Below the pieces are notes generated by a model. It had not been told where the DNA came from and searched no databases. It saw only the letters and a program-made list of their open reading frames with translations. 64,000 nucleotides of DNA from JAMLIN01 sp964476625 (GTDB lineage Bacteria; Pseudomonadota; Gammaproteobacteria; Burkholderiales; Burkholderiaceae_E), in assembly GCA_964476625.1 (NCBI GenBank), contig CAYZBJ010000006.1, forward strand, positions 1-64,000, read 5' to 3'. Within the stretch, counting starts at the first letter, position 1. Every line of letters starts with the position of its first letter. Positions 43,068-52,897 of this stretch are shown in pieces. Position numbers and translations under genes: made by a program.

Positions 43068-45098
43068 CTAGCGGCGCGCGAGGTCGTCGATCGGGCTCTC
43101 GGCCGGCTGCGGGCCGGATTCGCCGTCGGGATCAGCGTCGCCCGGCGCGATGGCCGGTTCGACCCGACCGAGCAGCGGGCGCAGCAGCAGCGGCTCGTCG
43201 CGCAGCATCGCGCCATAGGCAGCTGTGTTGGCCATCACGCTTTGCGCGTAGTGGCGGGTCTCGTTGAAGGGAATCAGCTCGGCGAAGAGCGCCCCCTCGA
43301 CCGGTCGCCCGATGCTGGCGCGCCAGCGCGGCGGCCGGCCCGGGCCGGCGTTGTAGCCGGCCGACGCGAGCAGGATCGAGCCATCGAGCTGGTCGAGGAC
43401 ATGGCGCATGTACCAGGTGCCGAACTCGAGATTGGTGGCGGGTTCGTCGAGCGTGGCCGTCCGGAAGGCGCTGATGCCCCGGCGGCGCGCGATCCAGCGC
43501 CCGGTCGCCGGCATGATCTGCATCAGGCCGCGCGCGCCGACGCCGGAGCGCGCCGCTGGCGCGAAGCGAGATTCCTGGCGGATCAGGCCGTAGACCCAGG
43601 CGGGGTCGAGCCCTTGGGCGCGGGCCGCGGCCTCGAGGGGTTCGCGATAGGGCAGCAGGTAGCGCAGCGACCAGTCGTCGTGGCCGCGCATTCGCGAGGC
43701 CTCGTTGATGCAGCGATCGAGGATGCCGCGCGCGCAGGCCAGGCGCGCCGCGCCAAGCAGTTCGGCATCCGAGGCGCCTTGCAGGCCGGCCAGCCATTCG
43801 CGCTGGGCGTCGCCGCGCAGGTCGAGGCGATAGAGCGCCAGCGCCCGCGCGATCGCGGGCCGGGCCGCGAGGCTCTCCGGATCGACGGCCGGCTGCGGTT
43901 CGGGCTGCGGCTCGGGACGACGGGCCGCGAGCCCGGCCTCCTCGGCCGCCAGCATCGGGTAGTAGCCATCATGGCCGGCCACCAGGCTCAGCAAGGCCCG
44001 AGCCGCATCCTCGGCCCCGGTGGCGGCGAGCGCTCGCGCCCGCCAGTAGGTCCAGCGCGCGGTCCCCGCGTTGGCCTCGTCGAGGCGGTCGAGCGCCGCG
44101 AGCACGCCGGGCCAGTCGTCGGCAAGCATGGCCGCGCGCACCAGCCACTCGCGGGTGTCGCGCCCGGCCTCGGCGCCCAGCCCTTGGCGAGCCCATTGCC
44201 AGGCCCGGTTGTCGAGGTCGCGGCCGGCCGAAGCGCCGATGATCGCCCACAGGAGTTGCCGGTCCGCCGCGGCGATGTCGGTGCGTTCGGCCAGGCGCGC
44301 CGCGGCCTGGTCGGGGGACGGCCGGGCCAGCAGGCCGATGGCGATCATGATGACCCGTGGATCGCGCGAGCCGGCCAGCGCGCGCGCCGGCGAATCGACG
44401 ACGAGGCCGAGGTCGTCGGCGCCGATGCCCAGCAGCCGGCCGATCACCCGGATCGTGTCGGTGGCCTTGTCCTCCAGGGCGCTGCGCAGGCGGCGATCGA
44501 GTCCTGCCGGTCCGAGCTGCCCCGCTTCGTACATGCGCAGGGTCAGGAGCTCGCAGTCCTCGCCGAGTTCGCGGCGCTCGCTCCAGGTGCGCAGCGCCTG
44601 TTCTCCGGCTGGCAGCCCGCGCAGGACCTGCGATACGCCGGCGAGGCACCAGAGCGGGTCGCCGATGCGCGGCGAGGCCTGCGGGAAGTGCTCGTCGAAC
44701 AGGTGCCAGATCGAGCGTCGACCGAGGCTGCGCAGCCAGGCGGCGCGCAGGCGGTCGGCGACCACCGTGCCGGCATGGGTCCCGAGGAAGCTGGCGATCT
44801 CGGCATCGAGTGCGCCCGGATCGGGGATCTCGGTGCGATCGTCGAGCAGCATCTGCAATCGCCAGAACTGCGCGTATGCGGCGAGCGGATGGGCGGGGTC
44901 GACGCGCAGCGCGTGACCGCGCAAGGCGGCCTCGTCACGGCGCAGCGCGGCCGCGCGCACGTCGAGAAGGGCCTGTTCGCTAGCGTCCGGCAGCGCGCTG
45001 GTATCGGTGCCATCGCCGGCCAGGGCGGGGCGACCTAGAATCAGCAGGCAGGAAAGGAGCAGCAGGACGAACAGTGGAGGCTGGGCTGCGTACAACAT
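43068..45098 (-). CDS. Soluble lytic murein transglycosylase (Slt70-like)
   Basis: About 676 residues. An N-terminal hydrophobic signal (LFVLLLLSCLLILGRPALAG) directs it to the periplasm, a long helical superhelix follows, and the C-terminal catalytic domain has GLIRQESRFAPAARSGVGAR (catalytic Glu), GLMQIMPATGRW, and the NLEFGTWYM and SAGYNAGPGR motifs. It cleaves the MurNAc-GlcNAc bond to make anhydromuropeptides. The start is placed at ATG 45096-45098, which gives a compact signal; a GTG at 45146 is an alternative that would overlap the divergent gene. Confidence 0.93.
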   Translation of the reverse strand: MLYAAQPPLFVLLLLSCLLILGRPALAGDGTDTSALPDASEQALLDVRAAALRRDEAALRGHALRVDPAHPLAAYAQFWRLQMLLDDRTEIPDPGALDAEIASFLGTHAGTVVADRLRAAWLRSLGRRSIWHLFDEHFPQASPRIGDPLWCLAGVSQVLRGLPAGEQALRTWSERRELGEDCELLTLRMYEAGQLGPAGLDRRLRSALEDKATDTIRVIGRLLGIGADDLGLVVDSPARALAGSRDPRVIMIAIGLLARPSPDQAAARLAERTDIAAADRQLLWAIIGASAGRDLDNRAWQWARQGLGAEAGRDTREWLVRAAMLADDWPGVLAALDRLDEANAGTARWTYWRARALAATGAEDAARALLSLVAGHDGYYPMLAAEEAGLAARRPEPQPEPQPAVDPESLAARPAIARALALYRLDLRGDAQREWLAGLQGASDAELLGAARLACARGILDRCINEASRMRGHDDWSLRYLLPYREPLEAAARAQGLDPAWVYGLIRQESRFAPAARSGVGARGLMQIMPATGRWIARRRGISAFRTATLDEPATNLEFGTWYMRHVLDQLDGSILLASAGYNAGPGRPPRWRASIGRPVEGALFAELIPFNETRHYAQSVMANTAAYGAMLRDEPLLLRPLLGRVEPAIAPGDADPDGESGPQPAESPIDDLARR

Positions 45099-45117
45099 CG
45101 ATTCGCGGAACACTGCA

Positions 45118-45744
45118 ATGGCGAGCTTAACATGCGCGATCACCACCGCCGGGGCGAGGCAGCGCGCCCGCGCGACGCTGCTGGCGGCGCGGAGCGCGCT
45201 GCCAGCGCCGGTGCGCCTGGCTGCCGATGCGGCGATCCGCGCCCGTCTCGCCGGCCTGCTGGCGGCGCGCGCCTGGCCGCTCGCGGGACGGGTCGTCGCC
45301 GCCTACTGGCCGATGCGGGGTGAGCCCGACCTGCGCCCGTTGTTCGCCGACTGGACGGCCGCCGGCGCGCTGCTTGCGCTACCGGTCGTTACCGGTCGCT
45401 CCGAGCCCCTGCGGTTCGCCCGCCATGCACCGGGCGGTGTCCTGCGCGCCGGTGCCCACGGGACCGTCGAGCCCGCCGGCGACGATTGGGTCGAGCCCGA
45501 TGTCGTGATCGCGCCTTGCGTCGGCTTCAGTGCCGCCGGCTGGCGGCTTGGCTATGGCGGCGGCTATTACGACCGGACCCTGGCCGGTTTCGCCGGGCTG
45601 CTGGTCGGGGTCGCCTACGACGAGTGCGAACTGGCCGGTCTGCAGCCCGAGGCGCACGATATCGCCCTGTCGTGCATCGTCACGCAGGAACGTCTGGTCG
45701 ATGGTGCTGCGGCGGCGCCGGCGCGGCCGGCGGCCGGTTGTTGA
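45118..45744 (+). CDS. 5-formyltetrahydrofolate cyclo-ligase family protein
   Basis: A 208-residue protein. RVVAAYWPMRGEPDLRPLF, PVVTGRSEPLRF, and the ATP/phosphate-binding CVGFSAAGWRLGYGGGYYDRTL are diagnostic of the family, which converts 5-formyl-THF to 5,10-methenyl-THF. ATG at 45118 lies 19 bases from the divergent transglycosylase start. Its 3' end overlaps the end of the convergent EAL-domain gene by 65 bases, an unusually long convergent overlap, but both readings are supported by conserved sequence up to that point. Confidence 0.92.
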   Translation: MASLTCAITTAGARQRARATLLAARSALPAPVRLAADAAIRARLAGLLAARAWPLAGRVVAAYWPMRGEPDLRPLFADWTAAGALLALPVVTGRSEPLRFARHAPGGVLRAGAHGTVEPAGDDWVEPDVVIAPCVGFSAAGWRLGYGGGYYDRTLAGFAGLLVGVAYDECELAGLQPEAHDIALSCIVTQERLVDGAAAAPARPAAGC

Positions 45745-47040
45745 AGTCTTCGACGAAGATCGGCAGGTCGCGTGGCGCGAGCGCGCGGCTGAAGTGATAG
45801 CCCTGGACCAGGTCGCAGCCGATTGCCCGCAGGGCAGCGGCGGTCTGCTCGTCCTCGACGCCCTCGGCGAGCGCATGCAGGTCGAAGGTGTGCGCGAGGT
45901 CGACCAGCGCCCGCACGATCTGCGCGTCGCCACGGTCATGCACCAGGTTGCGCACGAAGCACTGGTCGATCTTCAGTTCGTCGAGCGGGAACTGGCGCAG
46001 GTAGGAAAACGATGAATAGCCGGTGCCGAAGTCGTCGATCGCGAGCTTGCAGCCCAGCGCCTTGAGTCGCGACATGAAGCCCACCGCGCTGGCTTCGTTC
46101 TGCACGATCGCGCTCTCGGTCAGCTCGAGGGTGAGCCGGTTGCCGGGTACGCCCCAGGTCGACAGCGCCTGCTCGACCACGTCGGGGAAGGCGGCATCGG
46201 AGAGGCTGACCGCCGAGAGGTTGAGGCTGACCGCGATGTCGAGGCCGCGCGAGTTCCAGTACTGCTGGTAGCGCAGCGAGGTATTGAGCACGAACTGGGT
46301 GAGCTGCCCGATCATGCCGCGTTCCTCGCAGATCGAGGCGATCAGGCCGGGATCGACCGGCTGGCCGTCGGGGCGGGTCCAGCGGATTAGCGCCTCGGCC
46401 GACAGGCAGCGGTTGGTGGCGAGGTCGACCTGCGGCTGGAAATGCACATCGAGCGCATTGTCGTTGAGCGCGACGCGCAAGGCGCGTTCGATCTCGTCGC
46501 GATGCTGGGCATCCTCGTCGACCACCAGGCGCAGGACCTTGACCCGGTCGTCGCGCCGGGCCGCCTGGTCGGCCGCCCGACTGGCGAGCACGATCAGTTC
46601 GAGCGGGTCCCCGATCGGCGCCGGTTCGCAGGTCGCGACACCCACGACCGGCCGCAGGCCGACGACGGTGCGGTCGCCGCTGGCCCGGCGCACGGCGCCG
46701 GGCGGCCGAGCGTCTCGACCAGGGTACGTCCGGCGAGTTCCCCCAGGGCTTCCGAGGCGAGGTCGTCGACCAGCAGCCAGAGCTCGTCGGGCGACACCAT
46801 GCAGTAGAGGTCGCCTGGGCGAACCATGTTGTTGAGCCGCCGCGCGATCTCGGCGTGCACGTGGCGCGCCTCGGCAGCCTGCGCCAGGGCCGGCAGGCGA
46901 TCGGTCCGGTTCAGGCGCGCGACCAGCAGGGCGCGCCGGCGTGGCCGCCGGGCATCTTCGCGGATGCGCTCGAGCAGCAGGGGTGGCGCGACCCGCGGGC
47001 CAGCCCCCGGCTCAGCAGGCGGGCGTGGCATCGCGGCCAT
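45680..47040 (-). pseudogene. GGDEF-EAL protein with a frameshift in the GGDEF part
   Basis: Two frames together make a c-di-GMP phosphodiesterase-like protein. Frame 1 (from ATG 47038-47040) carries a degenerate GGDEF-like domain in which SPDEL replaces GGDEF; frame 2 continues with SGDRTVVGLRPVVGVATCEP and an EAL domain. The EAL residues look complete: SAEALIRW, SLNLSAVS, LELTES, AIDDFGTGYSS, ELKIDQCFV, AEGVEDEQT, DLVQGYHFSR. The frame change lies at about 46690-46712 in a GC run (CGGCCGCCCGGCGCCG). It could be a sequencing error or a real mutation. If intact, it would be a c-di-GMP phosphodiesterase. The start overlaps the HD-GYP gene by 29 bases. Confidence 0.78.
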
Positions 47041-48628
47041 AGTAGTCGCGGACCTTCAGCCCGTAGGCGCCCGAGGGCAGGCCGCGCACGATGCGGATCA
47101 CCTTGCCATCGCCGCCACGGCCGCGTTCGCCGAGGTCGCGGGCTATCGGTTCGGGCAGCGGCTGCTTGTCCGACCAGGTCAGGACAAGCACCTTCGGCTC
47201 GAGCCGGCGGGTACGGTTGTGCGCGACGATGATCGCGGCCTCGCCGGTCGACAGCTCGACGAAGGAGCCGACCGGGAAGATGCCGATCGCCTCGACGAAC
47301 TGCTCGACCAGCGGCGCGTGGAAGGACTTGCCCGACCACTCGAACAGGTTCATCAGGGCTTCCTGGGGCGCGCTCGCGTTGGCGTAGGCGCGCGGCGTGA
47401 TCAGGGCGGCGAAGGTGTCCGCGATCGCGGCGATCCTGCCGTAGATGCTGATCGCGTTGCCGGCCAGCCCCTGCGGATAGCCGGAACCGTCGAGCCGCTC
47501 GTGGTGCTGGGCGATGCCCTGCTCGACCTCGGGCGGCAGCACGATGCTCTTGCCCAGCGCCTCGAGACCGAGTCCGACATGGTCCTTGACGACCGTGTAC
47601 TCCTCGGCGGTGAGCATGCCCGGCTTCTCGAGCAGGGCGCGCGGCACCAGGGTCTTGCCGACGTCGGCGAGCATCCCGATCATGCCGAGCTTGTTCAGGT
47701 CTTCCTTCGGGAAGCCGACGTGGCGACCGAGGGCGATCATGTAGAGCGCGACCTTGACCCCGTGCGAATAGGTACCGATGTCCTCGTCGCGCAGGCGGGC
47801 GACCCACATCAGCGCGTCGGGGTTGCCGATCATGCTCGACACCATGTCGTCGACCACCGCATGGATCCGCACGATGTCGGTTGCCCGTTCGTTGCGGATG
47901 TCGGCGAGCAGGGTCTCGATCGTGTCGCAGCTCTTTGCGAACGCGCTGCGGGCCCGGGGCAGCTCTTCCTCGATCGGCCGGGTGTCGCGATAGCGTTGCG
48001 GGGTCTCGATGGGCAGGGACTTGCGCAACTCGGCGCGCCGGCGCTTGCGCTCGGCGGCGATCCGGTTCGGGTCGGGCGCGAGCCCGATCGCCCTCGCCAG
48101 CGCCAGCAGCAGGCCGCGAAGCCCATCGTGTTCCTCGGCCGGGAGGGTCGCCTCCTGGACCATCTTGCGAAACCGCACCCGGGTGCCGCCGCTGACCCGG
48201 CCGTCGCGCGCCCGGGGGCGGGCCGGCCCGGTCCGCACGCCGGTGCGGACGATGGCTCGCTTGCCACCGGTCGGGCCCGGGGCATCGACGGCCGCTTCCG
48301 CCGGTTCGTCGCCGCGCGCTTCGGCGCGTCGGATCGCGTCCACGACATCGACATCGGACTTCTCGATATCGACTTCGACATGGGAGCAGTAGCGGCGCAG
48401 GGTTTCGAGCTCCTGCTGGGTGTCGACCTTGAAGCCGCGGATCAGGAAAGGCGTGTCCAGCCAGGGGCGGTCGAGCTCGGCGACCCACATGCCGATGGCG
48501 ACCGACTCGACGCCGAGGCGATAGTGGCGCAACAGGCTACCGACCGGTTCGACCGGGTCGGCCGGTGGCTCGGGGGTCCGCAAGCGATCGCCGGCCTCGA
48601 TGGGCCGGGAAACGAGGTCGATATCCAT
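47012..48628 (-). CDS. HD-GYP domain protein with DUF3391, HD histidine missing
   Basis: A 538-residue protein. An N-terminal DUF3391 region (LGVESVAIGMWVAELDRPWL) and a long linker precede an HD-GYP domain with TYSHGVKVALYMIALG, then the catalytic region reading LNKLGMIGMLADVGKTLVP, and HHERLDGSGYPQGL. At about residue 321 the His of the HD motif (LLHDIGK-type) is Ala, so phosphodiesterase activity may be lost although GYP is kept. It likely senses or once degraded c-di-GMP. ATG at 48626-48628; a TTG lies one codon before it. Overlaps the GGDEF-EAL gene downstream. Confidence 0.92.
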   Translation of the reverse strand: MDIDLVSRPIEAGDRLRTPEPPADPVEPVGSLLRHYRLGVESVAIGMWVAELDRPWLDTPFLIRGFKVDTQQELETLRRYCSHVEVDIEKSDVDVVDAIRRAEARGDEPAEAAVDAPGPTGGKRAIVRTGVRTGPARPRARDGRVSGGTRVRFRKMVQEATLPAEEHDGLRGLLLALARAIGLAPDPNRIAAERKRRRAELRKSLPIETPQRYRDTRPIEEELPRARSAFAKSCDTIETLLADIRNERATDIVRIHAVVDDMVSSMIGNPDALMWVARLRDEDIGTYSHGVKVALYMIALGRHVGFPKEDLNKLGMIGMLADVGKTLVPRALLEKPGMLTAEEYTVVKDHVGLGLEALGKSIVLPPEVEQGIAQHHERLDGSGYPQGLAGNAISIYGRIAAIADTFAALITPRAYANASAPQEALMNLFEWSGKSFHAPLVEQFVEAIGIFPVGSFVELSTGEAAIIVAHNRTRRLEPKVLVLTWSDKQPLPEPIARDLGERGRGGDGKVIRIVRGLPSGAYGLKVRDYYGRDATPAC

Positions 48629-48808
48629 CAATCCGGATGTGCAGGCTGCCTGATAAGGCGACCAGCATAGGCATCGGCGCCGGTTCGCGAGAACCGGCGC
48701 CGGCCGGGCGGCGGACGCGGGCCGGCGGGCGGGCGCCGGATGGCACCGACGGGCGGTCGATGGGCGAGGGTGGCAGGAGGACGGAGGAGCCGCGCGGCCG
48801 GCCCCGCG

Positions 48809-49645
48809 TCAGGCGGCGAGGGCGCGGGCGAGTGCGAGGCTGGGGCCGGCCTGGTTCAGGGTGTAGAAGTGCAGGCCCGGCGCGCCGCCGGCCACCAGGC
48901 GCCGGCACAGGTCGGATACCACCTCGTGGCCGAACTCGCGCAGGCCCGCCGGGTCCTCGGCCAGCGCCGCGAGCCGCCAGCGGATCCAGCGCGGTATCTC
49001 CGCGCCGCAGTTGTCGGAGAAGCGCGCGAGCTGTGCGTAGTTGGTGATCGGCATGATGCCGGGAACGATCGGCACCTCGATCCCGGCCGCAAGCGCATCG
49101 TCCCGGAACCGGAAATAGGCGTCGGCGTTGTAGAAATACTGGGTGATCGCCCGGTCGGCCCCGGCGCGCACCTTGGCGGCGAAGGCGGCCAGGTCGTCGC
49201 CGGGCGAGCGCGCCTGGGGATGGAATTCGGGATAGGCGGCCACTTCGATGGTGAAGGCCCGGCCGCTGTGGCTGCGGATGAAGGCGACCAGGTCGCTCGC
49301 GTAGCGGAACTCCCCAACCGGACCGACCCCGAAGCCGGAAGGAGCATCGCCGCGCAGCGCGACGATGCGGTCGACCCCGAGCTGGCGGTAGCGATCGAGC
49401 AGGGCGCCGATCGCTTCGCGGCTGCTGCCCACGCAGGACATGTGTGGCGCGACCGCCGAACCGGTGGCGGCGATCCCGGCGACGACCTCGAAGGTCTTCT
49501 CCTGCATGGCGCCGCCGGCGCCATAGGTGACGCTGAAGAACTCCGGATCGACCGTGGCCAGCTCGGCGCGCACCGTGCGCAGCTTGTCGTGGCCGACCGG
49601 GGTGTTGGGCGGGAAGAATTCGAAACTGATCGAGAGCTTGTTCAT
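48809..49645 (-). CDS. metF: Methylenetetrahydrofolate reductase
   Basis: A 278-residue flavoenzyme that reduces 5,10-methylene-THF to 5-methyl-THF for methionine synthesis. SISFEFFPPNTPVGHDKL, FFSVTYGAGGAMQEKT, VALRGDAPSGFG and QYFYNADAYFRF are diagnostic, with the catalytic Glu in SFEFFPP. ATG at 49643-49645 overlaps the tlyA stop by four bases. It belongs to a methyl-cycle cluster with ahcY and metK. Confidence 0.97.
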   Translation of the reverse strand: MNKLSISFEFFPPNTPVGHDKLRTVRAELATVDPEFFSVTYGAGGAMQEKTFEVVAGIAATGSAVAPHMSCVGSSREAIGALLDRYRQLGVDRIVALRGDAPSGFGVGPVGEFRYASDLVAFIRSHSGRAFTIEVAAYPEFHPQARSPGDDLAAFAAKVRAGADRAITQYFYNADAYFRFRDDALAAGIEVPIVPGIMPITNYAQLARFSDNCGAEIPRWIRWRLAALAEDPAGLREFGHEVVSDLCRRLVAGGAPGLHFYTLNQAGPSLALARALAA

Positions 49646-50451
49646 GCCACTGGTCCGGATCGATGGCCCGAGGGGGCGGTGAGCGCCGCTTCGCGGCGCG
49701 CATGGATGAAGAACTCGCGGTTGCCGTCGCCGCCGTCGATGGGGCTGGCGATCCAGTCGCGAACCGCCCAGCCCGTCGCGTCGGCGGCCGTGGTCACGAC
49801 TTCACGCACCCGTGCGATGGCGGCGTCCGAGCGCACGATGCCGCGCGCGTCGAGCGCCTCGCGACCGGCCTCGAACTGGGGCTTGACCAGTGCGACGAGC
49901 TGCGCGCCCGGCCCGGCGAGGCCGGCCAGCGCCGGCAATACCAGGCGCAGCGAGATGAACGAGAGGTCGGCGACGACGAGATCGAAGGCGCGTGCCGCCG
50001 CCTCGGGGCACAGTCGCGCGAGGCCGGCCGCGTCGAGGTCGCGGATGTTGACCCGTTCCAGCACCCGGACTTCGGGATGGGCGCGCAGGGTGGGGTCGAC
50101 CTGGTCGTGCCCGACGTCGATACCGCAGACGAAGCCGGCGCCATGCTGCAGCAGGCAGTCGGTGAAGCCGCCGGTCGACTGGCCGGCGTCGAGGCAGTGC
50201 CAGCCGCGCACATCGAGCCCGAAGTCACGTAGCGCGCCGGCCAGCTTCAGGCCGCCGCGCGACACATAGGCGTCGAGTTCGCTGGCGGCGAGCTCGATCC
50301 GGGCATCGGGCGCGAGTTCGGTCGCCGGCTTGATCGGCAGGGCCCGCCCCCGTGCATCGAACGCCGACACCGCGCCGGCCTCGATCAGCCGCCTGGCGAG
50401 GGTGCGCGAGCGGGCGAAGCCGCGCTCGACGATCAGGCGATCGGCCCGCAT
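49642..50451 (-). CDS. tlyA: TlyA family rRNA (cytidine-2'-O)-methyltransferase
   Basis: A 269-residue protein. An N-terminal S4 RNA-binding domain (MRADRLIVERGFARSRTLAR) is followed by a FtsJ-like methyltransferase with CLDAGQSTGGFTDCLLQHGA (SAM site), VVADLSFISLRLVLPAL and LVKPQFEAGRE. TlyA methylates 16S and/or 23S rRNA; older annotations call it hemolysin. Overlaps metF by four bases. Confidence 0.92.
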   Translation of the reverse strand: MRADRLIVERGFARSRTLARRLIEAGAVSAFDARGRALPIKPATELAPDARIELAASELDAYVSRGGLKLAGALRDFGLDVRGWHCLDAGQSTGGFTDCLLQHGAGFVCGIDVGHDQVDPTLRAHPEVRVLERVNIRDLDAAGLARLCPEAAARAFDLVVADLSFISLRLVLPALAGLAGPGAQLVALVKPQFEAGREALDARGIVRSDAAIARVREVVTTAADATGWAVRDWIASPIDGGDGNREFFIHARREAALTAPSGHRSGPVA

Positions 50452-50488
50452 GGCCTCGGGCCTCGGCGGCCGGGAAGGGGGTTCGCCT

Positions 50489-51145
50489 TCACAGGACGGG
50501 CCCGGTCGGCAAGCGGGTCGGCTTGCGGGCGTCCCACGACGGGTTGAGCCAGACGATCAGGGAGGCGAAGCCGTGGGATTCGAAATCCTCCGGGATGTAG
50601 TCCTCGATGACGCCGCAGAAGTCGAAGCCCTCGCGCAGCTGGAAGCCGAGCACCGGGTCGCGGATGTCGCCCCACAGGACCTTGCGGCAATAGAGCTCCG
50701 GCGGCATTTCGTGGGCATGGCGGTGATAGCCGGGGAGCCGGCCGCAGGCGATGATCCGCTTCAGGTTGAGGGCCCGGCACACCTTGCGCCGGGCATCGTA
50801 GAGCGCATGTCCGACGCGGTGGCCGCGCGAGCGTGGTTCGACGAACACCTCGGCGCCGTACAGGGTGGTGCCGGTGGCGTCATGGGTGTCGAAGGTGCCC
50901 GACGCGGTGATCTCCTTCCAGCTGTGCTCGCTCGCCCAGTCGTCCCAGACGACGATCAGCGAGCTCGCGCAGCCGACCGGCCGGCCGTCGAGCGTCGCCA
51001 CGACCTGGCCCTGCGGGAAGGTCTCGATCTGGCCGAGGAAGCGTTCCGCGTTCCAGGCCGGGATGTCCGGGTAGACCCGGCGCTGCAGGTCGATCAGCGC
51101 CGGGATGTCTTCGGGTCTGGTGTGCCTGACGGCCAGGGTCGGCAT
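50489..51145 (-). CDS. GNAT family N-acetyltransferase
   Basis: A 218-residue acetyltransferase. VRHTRPEDIPALIDLQRRVYP is the GNAT start, and EVFVEPRSRGHRVGHALYDARRK includes the acetyl-CoA pyrophosphate-binding motif A. The rest (YHRHAHEMPPELYCRKVLWG, IPEDFESHGFASLIVWLNP) resembles the GNAT half of larger GNAT/carbon-nitrogen hydrolase proteins; here it stands alone. The substrate is not known. It lies nine bases downstream of ahcY. Confidence 0.85.
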   Translation of the reverse strand: MPTLAVRHTRPEDIPALIDLQRRVYPDIPAWNAERFLGQIETFPQGQVVATLDGRPVGCASSLIVVWDDWASEHSWKEITASGTFDTHDATGTTLYGAEVFVEPRSRGHRVGHALYDARRKVCRALNLKRIIACGRLPGYHRHAHEMPPELYCRKVLWGDIRDPVLGFQLREGFDFCGVIEDYIPEDFESHGFASLIVWLNPSWDARKPTRLPTGPVL

Positions 51146-51154
51146 GGACGCGCC

Positions 51155-52576
<1,422 letters not shown>

Positions 52577-52654
52577 GGGGAACTCCTGGTCGTCGGGGCT
52601 GACGGCCGCAGCGAGGAGATCCAGGGGGTGCTCGCTGGCCGTCGGTGAACGGTT

Positions 52655-52758
52655 CAACGAGCGCGGTTGCGATGATCGGCGGCCGGCGGATACCGCCAGC
52701 GGATCGGTTCCGAGCCTGGCGGCCGCCATGGCGGTCGTCGCAGCGCTCCTCGGAGCCC
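52655..52758 (-). promoter_or_regulatory. S-adenosylhomocysteine (SAH) riboswitch in the ahcY leader
   Basis: Read on the ahcY strand the leader has TCCGAGGAGCGCTGCGACG, a GC-rich stem-loop, then CGCCAGGCTCGGAAC, and after a second hairpin GCAACCGCGCTCG. The first and second blocks form the P1 stem (CCGAG with CTCGG), and GAGCGC (complement of 52743-52748) can pair with GCGCTC (complement of 52659-52664) to form the pseudoknot, as in the SAH riboswitch consensus. In known cases SAH binding switches on ahcY expression. The ligand assignment rests on this match and the gene it controls. Confidence 0.9.
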
Positions 52759-52797
52759 GAATTCTAGCCCGATTTCCGCGCCACGGCCGTGACGTGA

Positions 52798-52885
52798 TAA
52801 TGGGGTCAGACTCCGTTTTCAAAACGCGTTTTGGGAAACGGAGTCTGACCCCATTATCTGTGGGAAATGGAGTCTGACCCCATTA
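52798..52885. repeat. Three GGGGTCAGACTCC repeat arms between ahcY and metK
   Basis: A first arm (52798-52820), a second inverted arm (about 52834-52856) and a third arm in the same orientation as the second (52863-52885) share the GGGGTCAGACTCC core found in midA. The first two can fold into a hairpin around a short AAAACGCGTTTT palindrome. The element sits just after the metK stop codon, between it and the ahcY promoter, and looks like a REP/BIME-type cluster. Any role as a terminator for metK is inferred. Confidence 0.88.
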
Positions 52886-52897
52886 CGAAGTTTTACT

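Noticed and set aside
52577..52822. Upstream in-frame extension of ahcY through the riboswitch
   Set aside because: The conserved AhcY start and the AGGAG lie at 52576; the extension runs through RNA structure and repeat sequence.
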